Source of the DNA: DATGZH01 sp035297265
GTDB taxonomy: Bacteria > Actinomycetota > Acidimicrobiia > Acidimicrobiales > RAAP-2
Length of the DNA stretch: 44,306 nt
Assembly (NCBI GenBank): GCA_035297265.1
Contig: DATGZH010000048.1
Span: forward strand, 1-44,306
Direction of reading: 5' to 3'
The notes beneath the pieces are model-generated. The model had not been told where the DNA came from, made no database searches, and worked only from the letters and a program-made list of their open reading frames with translations. Below, in pieces: positions 39,665 to 44,306 of the stretch (position 1 is the stretch's first letter; every line of letters begins with the position of its first letter). Position numbers and translations under genes: made by a program.

Positions 39665-42600
39665 GTGGCGTCGAGTACGGAGACGATCACGATCCTCTTC
39701 ACCGACATCGTGGGCTCGACGGCGCTGTCTCAGCGCCTTCAGCCGGCCGAGGCCGACGCTCTGCGACAAGGGCATTTCGCCCTCCTTCGCCAGGCACTTG
39801 CTGCCCACGATGGAAGGGAGGTGAAGAACCTCGGCGACGGGATCATGGCGGTTTTCATGAGCCCATCACGAGCCCTGGCGTGTGCGGTGGCCATGCAACA
39901 GGGCGTCGAAGCCGAGAACCACGGCTCGGCCTTACCTCTTGGCCTTCGTATCGCACTCAGCGGCGGGGAGACGACCACCGAGGACGGCGACTACTTCGGG
40001 GACCCAGTCGTCGAAGCCGCGAGGCTGTGCGCACAATGCGACGGAGGGCAGATCCTGGCTTCGGACGCGGTCCGTGTCATGGTTGGTCGTCGCAGCCCTC
40101 ATCCGTTCAACCCCATCGGAGAGCGAGAGCTCAAGGGCATGCCGGAGCCTGTTGTCGTGTGCGAGGTCGGCTGGGAGCCTGCCGCGATCCCACTAGGGGT
40201 TCCCCTCCCCGAGCGCCTTGAGATCCGTAGCCACGAGTTCTTCGGGTTCTCCGGGCGCGGGCAGGAGAAGGCTCTCCTCATCGAGGCGGTGAAGAGGACC
40301 ACCCAGGGTTCCCGTGAGGTGGCGTTCGTGTCGGGCGAGCCTGGCATTGGGAAGACATCGCTCTGCCGACAAGTGGCCAAGTCCGCGCACGAGCTGGGCG
40401 TCTACGTCCTCTATGGGAGTTGCGACGAGGACTTGAGGGTGAGCTACCAGCCCTTCGCCGAGGCTCTTGCCCACCTCGTTGTTCACACCGATGATTCGGT
40501 CCTCGCACAACACGTCGCAGACCATGGTGGCGCATTGTCGAACCTCGCACCGGCACTCGCCAAGCGAATACCCGATCTTTCTGAGGTCCAGAGTGTTGAC
40601 CCAGACTCGGAGCGTCTTCGGCTCTTCGGCGCCGTGGTGGGGTTTCTGTCCCTCGCTTCGAAGGAGAGGGGACTACTTCTCATCCTCGACGACCTGCATT
40701 GGGCCGACAAGGCCAGTCTCCAGCTCCTTCGTCATATCGCCTCGTCGACCCAGCTGCCGAAGGTGACAGTCTTGGGGACCTACCGCGATTCAGAGCTCTC
40801 CGCGGGTCATCCCCTGTCTGACATGCTCGCGAGTCTCCGACGCGACGTACCGACAGAGCGGATCGACCTTCTCGGCTTGGAGGAATTGGAGATTGTCGAG
40901 ATGATGGAGCAGGTCGCTGGACAGGTCATGGATGACGAGGGCGTGGACCTGGCCCACGCCGTACGCCGCGAGACCGATGGGAACCCCTTCTTCACCACGG
41001 AGCTTCTTCGACACTTGGGTGAATCGGGCCTCGTCAGCCAAGATGAGACCGGTCGCTGGGGGGTGAGCGAGAATCTCTACGAGAGAGGCCTACCGCAGAG
41101 TGTCCGTGAGGTGGTTGGTCAACGAGTCGATCGGCTCGGACCAGACGTCCGACGAGTGCTATCGCAGGCATCTGTCATCGGGCGAGACTTCGAGGTCGCG
41201 CTTTTGGCCCAGGTGGTCGAGATCGACGAGGATCGCCTCTTGGACCTTCTTGATCATGCAACGGGAGCGGGACTGGTAACCGAGGTCGAGGGGAGCATCG
41301 ATCGTCTCACTTTCGCCCACGCCCTCATACAACACACCCTCTACGAGGACCTGGGCGGCCCCCGGTGCGCTCGTATTCACCGAAGAGTTGCTGAGGCCCT
41401 AGAACTCATGTGCGCGAACCACCCTGAGTCTCGCGCCGGCGAGCTGGCCCACCACTACGCCGCTGCCATCAAGACCGACAACCCACTGAAGGCTCTCTTG
41501 TATTCAAAGATGGCGGGCGAGCAAGCTCTGCTTCAGCTGGCACCCGGTGATGCGATCGGTTGGTATACGCAGGCTCTCGACCTCTATGAACAGGTCACGC
41601 CCGACCCTGTTCTCTACTGCGACCTTCTCATCGGTTTCGGTACAGCTCTACGCCATACCGGCGATGCTGCCTACCGTGCGACGCTGCTGGAAGCTGCCGC
41701 TATAGCGAAGAATCTCGGAGATGGCGAACGCCTCGTGGCTTCGGTACTGATGAACGGAAGAGGACTACTTGGTGGCGGTGTTGCCGGAGAGGTCGACCAT
41801 GAGCGCGTGGCCGTCATCGAAGAAGCCCTCGAAGTAGTTGGCCCACGAGACAGCAATAGCAGAGCACTTCTCCTCGCCGCATTGTCCTCGGAGTTGATGT
41901 TCAGCACTGATTTCGAGCGCTGGTCGAAGACGTCCGGCGCGGCTTTGGAGATGGCTCGCCGTCTCGGAGATGCCGCCGTATTCCTGCGTGTGACAGGCAC
42001 TATCTATTCGATGTCGCTTCCCGACAACCTCGGCGACCGACTCACTGATCTAGCTCAGGCGCTCTCGTTTGCAGAAGAGATGGATGATCCTCTGGCCCTT
42101 TGTGTCGCTCACGCAAATAGAGCACTCGCCTGCCTACAAGCAGCCGATCGCGCCGGATTTGACGCCCATCTCGACGCTGCGTCTATCGCGGCCGAGCGGC
42201 TTGGCAACCCCCTGGAGCAATGGAATGTCGCGACCCTCAGATCCATGGGCGCCTTGCTCGCAGGAGATACGGAAGCAGCTGAGCAACACTTCAACATGGC
42301 TCTCGCCCTGGCTTCCGGTACCGTCCCCGAGGCCACGGCCGTCTACGGCAGCCAGTTCTTGATTACGCGGCTGGCCCAGGGCCGGCACGATGAAGTCGCT
42401 GGAGTTGCCGACCTCATTGCGAACGCTGCCAGTGAGTTCTCCGGACTACCCATTCTGCGCTCCGGTCTCGCGTTGGTGTATTGCGAACTCGGCAGAGACG
42501 ATGAGGCCCTGGAACTCATCGAGGCCGATATTGCCGACCAGTTTGCAAGTTTCCCTTACGACATGACTTGGTTGTCCTCTATGGTCGTCATGTCAGAGAT

Positions 42601-42970
42601 TTGCGTGCGGCTCGAACGCACAGACGGAGCGGAGGTTCTCTACGATCGGTTGCTCCCATGGCCGTCCCAGATTGCACTCAATCAGACAACCGCTCTTGGG
42701 CCGGTGGCTCTCGCCCTGGGCAACATCTCAACATTGTGCCGTCGATATGACGACGCCGAGGAGCACTATCACGAGGCACTCGATTTGAGCCGGAACTTGC
42801 GCTCACCGTTCTGGGTCGCTCGCACTCAGATCGAATGGTCGAACATGCTCTTCCGGCGCAAGGCATTCGGTGACGAAGTTAGGGCGAGACAAATGGTCGG
42901 GAGTGCTCTCGACATCGCTGATACGTACGGGCTCGGGGGCATCAGAGCTCGAGCCGACAATCTCCTGTAG
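39665..42970 (+). CDS. Cyclase-domain AAA ATPase with TPR-like C-terminus (regulator)
   Basis: This 1,101-residue protein has three parts. Residues 1-165 are a class III cyclase homology domain with both metal Asp residues (LFTDIVGST, D13; NLGDGIM, D58) and Arg120, while the usual Asn is Glu117 (VVEAAR). Residues 190-450 are a STAND/AAA-type ATPase with Walker A GEPGIGKT (224-231) and Walker B LLLILDDLHWAD (337-348). The rest is helical repeat, TPR-like (for example ALLYSKMAGEQALLQLAPGDAIGWYTQALDLY-style pairs). Such actinobacterial proteins are predicted signal-responsive cyclases or regulators. GTG 39665 is preceded by GTGAAGG, four bases upstream. Codon use is less GC-biased than the neighbours. 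Confidence 0.85.
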   Translation: MASSTETITILFTDIVGSTALSQRLQPAEADALRQGHFALLRQALAAHDGREVKNLGDGIMAVFMSPSRALACAVAMQQGVEAENHGSALPLGLRIALSGGETTTEDGDYFGDPVVEAARLCAQCDGGQILASDAVRVMVGRRSPHPFNPIGERELKGMPEPVVVCEVGWEPAAIPLGVPLPERLEIRSHEFFGFSGRGQEKALLIEAVKRTTQGSREVAFVSGEPGIGKTSLCRQVAKSAHELGVYVLYGSCDEDLRVSYQPFAEALAHLVVHTDDSVLAQHVADHGGALSNLAPALAKRIPDLSEVQSVDPDSERLRLFGAVVGFLSLASKERGLLLILDDLHWADKASLQLLRHIASSTQLPKVTVLGTYRDSELSAGHPLSDMLASLRRDVPTERIDLLGLEELEIVEMMEQVAGQVMDDEGVDLAHAVRRETDGNPFFTTELLRHLGESGLVSQDETGRWGVSENLYERGLPQSVREVVGQRVDRLGPDVRRVLSQASVIGRDFEVALLAQVVEIDEDRLLDLLDHATGAGLVTEVEGSIDRLTFAHALIQHTLYEDLGGPRCARIHRRVAEALELMCANHPESRAGELAHHYAAAIKTDNPLKALLYSKMAGEQALLQLAPGDAIGWYTQALDLYEQVTPDPVLYCDLLIGFGTALRHTGDAAYRATLLEAAAIAKNLGDGERLVASVLMNGRGLLGGGVAGEVDHERVAVIEEALEVVGPRDSNSRALLLAALSSELMFSTDFERWSKTSGAALEMARRLGDAAVFLRVTGTIYSMSLPDNLGDRLTDLAQALSFAEEMDDPLALCVAHANRALACLQAADRAGFDAHLDAASIAAERLGNPLEQWNVATLRSMGALLAGDTEAAEQHFNMALALASGTVPEATAVYGSQFLITRLAQGRHDEVAGVADLIANAASEFSGLPILRSGLALVYCELGRDDEALELIEADIADQFASFPYDMTWLSSMVVMSEICVRLERTDGAEVLYDRLLPWPSQIALNQTTALGPVALALGNISTLCRRYDDAEEHYHEALDLSRNLRSPFWVARTQIEWSNMLFRRKAFGDEVRARQMVGSALDIADTYGLGGIRARADNLL

Positions 42971-42985
42971 GCCGTTCCACCTGGC

Positions 42986-43021
42986 ATCTTGGACACCACC
43001 CTGGAGCGTGGTGTCCAAGAT
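42986..43021. repeat. Two abutting, outward-facing terminal inverted repeats (IS3-like), 14-bp stem
   Basis: ATCTTGGACACCAC (42986-42999) and GTGGTGTCCAAGAT (43008-43021) are exact reverse complements around an 8-base gap. Taken as ends starting TG and finishing CA, they are the TGGTGTCCAAGAT/ATCTTGGACACCA pair expected of an IS3-like element, but placed tail to tail. It begins 15 bases after the cyclase stop and may also terminate transcription. Confidence 0.55.
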
Positions 43022-43113
43022 ACCGCAGGCCACCTGGTCAACTCGGCGGCTTGCTCCTTGACGCTGCCTCGTCAGGGGTGACGGGACCCCGGGAGATGAG
43101 CTACCCACTATCA

Positions 43114-43191
43114 CTATGAGCCTGCGGGTTGGTGTTGGTGAGTCCACCGACGTTTGAACTCGACGGGCGTGAGCCCTCCCTCTAGCTGAGA
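43114..43191 (-). pseudogene. C-terminal remnant of an IS3-family-like transposase
   Basis: On the minus strand the codons read S-Q-L-E-G-G-L-T-P-V-E-F-K-R-R-W-T-H-Q-H followed by Q-P-A-G-S and TAG. The GLTPVEF element resembles the C-terminus of IS3-family OrfB (the GL-[ST]-P-x-E-F region). About 90 bases after its stop comes a terminal repeat (43021-43009), as expected at the right end of such an element. The rest of the transposase is absent and the neighbouring secreted-protein gene begins almost at once. Confidence 0.5.
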
Positions 43192-43205
43192 GAAAGTTCC
43201 CGCGA

Positions 43206-43958
43206 TCAGCCGTCCTTGAGATTATGCACGACAGCTTGTTCGAAGTTGGTAGCGACCTTGGCCGGCAGTGGGGTCGGTGAGTCGCTCTCATCGAGTACGG
43301 CCTCGTATTTGCCCACGGCGATGGCGACGTAGTCGTAGTCGAGGTCAACGGTGACACCCTCGTAGACAATGGGGATGACGAGTCGGAATTCCGCACTCTG
43401 TTGGCCGTATTTGGCGATCGGTACCGGCTCAATCTTGATCGTCCCCACCGTGGCACCCTTGCCGACGCCAGCGGCGAGAGAACTCTTGTGCTGTGAGAAG
43501 ACGGTCAGATAACAGGATTGGACTGCCGAGCTGGAGGTGAACATGACGTCCTTGGTGGCCTGCTTGGCGTTGGGGTAGACGTCGATCTCCTCCTGGATCT
43601 CTGCGTTGGTCCCCTTCCGATCGAAGTAGTCGCCCTCGACGAAGTATGGGTTCTGGTCGACGCCTGGCTCGCTGACGTTGCACTGAGAGACGTTGATCGA
43701 ATTTCCCGACCCCCCGCTCGAGCCCGAACCACCCCCAGAGCTTCCAGCCCCGTAGGAAGAGGCGGTCCATTGGCCTGCGAGTTGGGACTTCTTGACCAGG
43801 AGAGCCCGCGCCGCGGCGAAGACGGACTTGGCGCTCTGCTTCGTGGACGCCCCGGCCGTAGGAGCACCGAGCGCCCCGGCGAGTGCGACGGCGAGCACCG
43901 CCGGTGCAAGGCTGATCACCGTGCGCCCTCGACCGGACGGTGAGTAGTGATATGCCAT
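43206..43958 (-). CDS. Secreted protein of unknown function
   Basis: This 250-residue protein starts with a signal peptide: basic residues (SPSGRGRT) followed by a hydrophobic core with a likely cleavage site after GAPTAGA. A short Gly/Ser linker (GSSGGGSGSSGGSGN) leads into a single beta-rich domain with Cys pairs (SQCNVSE and QSCYLTVF) that may form a disulfide, as in small secreted actinobacterial sensor-type domains. No lipobox Cys is visible. ATG 43958 has GGAGGAACGGAG upstream. I do not recognise a family. It stands beside an IS remnant in the accessory end of the window. Confidence 0.7.
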   Translation of the reverse strand: MAYHYSPSGRGRTVISLAPAVLAVALAGALGAPTAGASTKQSAKSVFAAARALLVKKSQLAGQWTASSYGAGSSGGGSGSSGGSGNSINVSQCNVSEPGVDQNPYFVEGDYFDRKGTNAEIQEEIDVYPNAKQATKDVMFTSSSAVQSCYLTVFSQHKSSLAAGVGKGATVGTIKIEPVPIAKYGQQSAEFRLVIPIVYEGVTVDLDYDYVAIAVGKYEAVLDESDSPTPLPAKVATNFEQAVVHNLKDG

Positions 43959-44306
43959 TAGTTGCTCCGTTCCTCCCCGGGCCGCTGAGGACCAAGTCCA
44001 CCGTGCTGCGAGCGCTCATCGCCTAATGCTGTCGTCGTCCTAGCGCCGACGCAGCTCCGGGAATGGGAACTCGCGCCCCGTCCTCCCCGCTCCCACCTGA
44101 CCCCGGGTGAGCGCGCGCCTTTAGGGCGTCGGGTCAGCTCGGGACGCTATTCGACGGATCGACTTGATCCAAAAGCCCCTAGCTCCGATCATTCACGCGG
44201 ACTCATGACCTGACCAGCGCGTATCCGCGTACGTGCCCTTCCGACCTGGGATTCTGACGGTTGCGAAGCCAACCAGAAGCCAGACCAAGAAGGGCACTTA
44301 CGAGAT
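43959..44306. other. Right-edge region, no gene called
   Basis: This stretch of 348 bases contains the upstream region of the secreted-protein gene. No reading frame is convincing. GGATC-gactt-GATCC (44156-44170) is a small palindrome. GTGCCCTTC (44233-44241) is repeated in inverted form as GAAGGGCAC (44289-44297). A basic frame beginning near 44261 is open to the edge and may be the start of a gene that continues outside. Confidence 0.4.

Noticed and set aside
1..44306. rRNA, tRNA or CRISPR loci
   Set aside because: No cloverleaf, rRNA signature or regular direct-repeat array was seen on reading both strands. This was by eye and not by a covariance search.

Overview
The window is a very GC-rich, gene-dense chromosomal segment from an actinobacterium. 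The signs are many GTG and TTG starts, frequent start-on-stop overlaps, apparently leaderless genes, a luciferase-like (F420-type) oxidoreductase, a split-barrel PPOX protein and an Erm(37)-like short rRNA methylase. The mix of amidohydrolase-2, SDR, LLM, CaiB and acyl-CoA ligase genes would suit the Acidimicrobiia or a mycobacterium-like soil lineage. No rRNA marker is present, so the class assignment is a guess.

Bases 1-4,945: a membrane protein cut by the left edge (minus strand) stands back-to-back with a short Erm-type methylase. A trans-polyprenyl diphosphate synthase overlapping uppS follows (lipid-carrier synthesis), then a secreted Ig-like protein and a PPOX protein. Bases 5,013-12,889: an amidohydrolase/SDR pair, a DUF2237 protein, an orphan nucleotidyltransferase-fold protein, a GH13 alpha-glucosidase, two small charged proteins that converge, adenosine deaminase and PspA. 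Bases 12,915-23,270: an N-acyl-D-amino-acid-deacylase-like enzyme, a DUF1990 protein, an ArsR/AHSA1 pair with a visible operator, a cyclase fused to a degenerate alpha/beta-hydrolase, a hemolysin III protein, an LLM oxidoreductase, a DUF4118 membrane protein, a Gfo/Idh/MocA dehydrogenase and a membrane-anchored HtrA protease. Bases 23,426-31,003: a hotdog protein, a Tat-type FAD amine oxidase, an HxlR regulator divergent from a PaaI thioesterase with twin palindromic operators, a ferritin-like protein, an ABM monooxygenase, and a GT39 glycosyltransferase divergent from a GtrA-like flippase.

Bases 30,578-39,357 form an acyl-CoA cluster. A fused two-domain CaiB CoA-transferase is divergent from an operon of a MaoC/FAS1-like dehydratase, an alpha-methylacyl-CoA racemase whose three catalytic residues can all be placed, two acyl-CoA ligases and a NIPSNAP-like protein. 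The likely role is activation and stereochemical handling of a methyl-branched carboxylic acid.

Bases 39,358-44,306 look like an accessory region. Codon use is visibly less GC-biased. It holds a 1,101-residue cyclase/AAA ATPase regulator preceded by a foldable leader, an IS3-like transposase tail with two abutting terminal repeats, a small secreted protein, and more inverted repeats at the right edge. No rRNA, tRNA or CRISPR array was seen.
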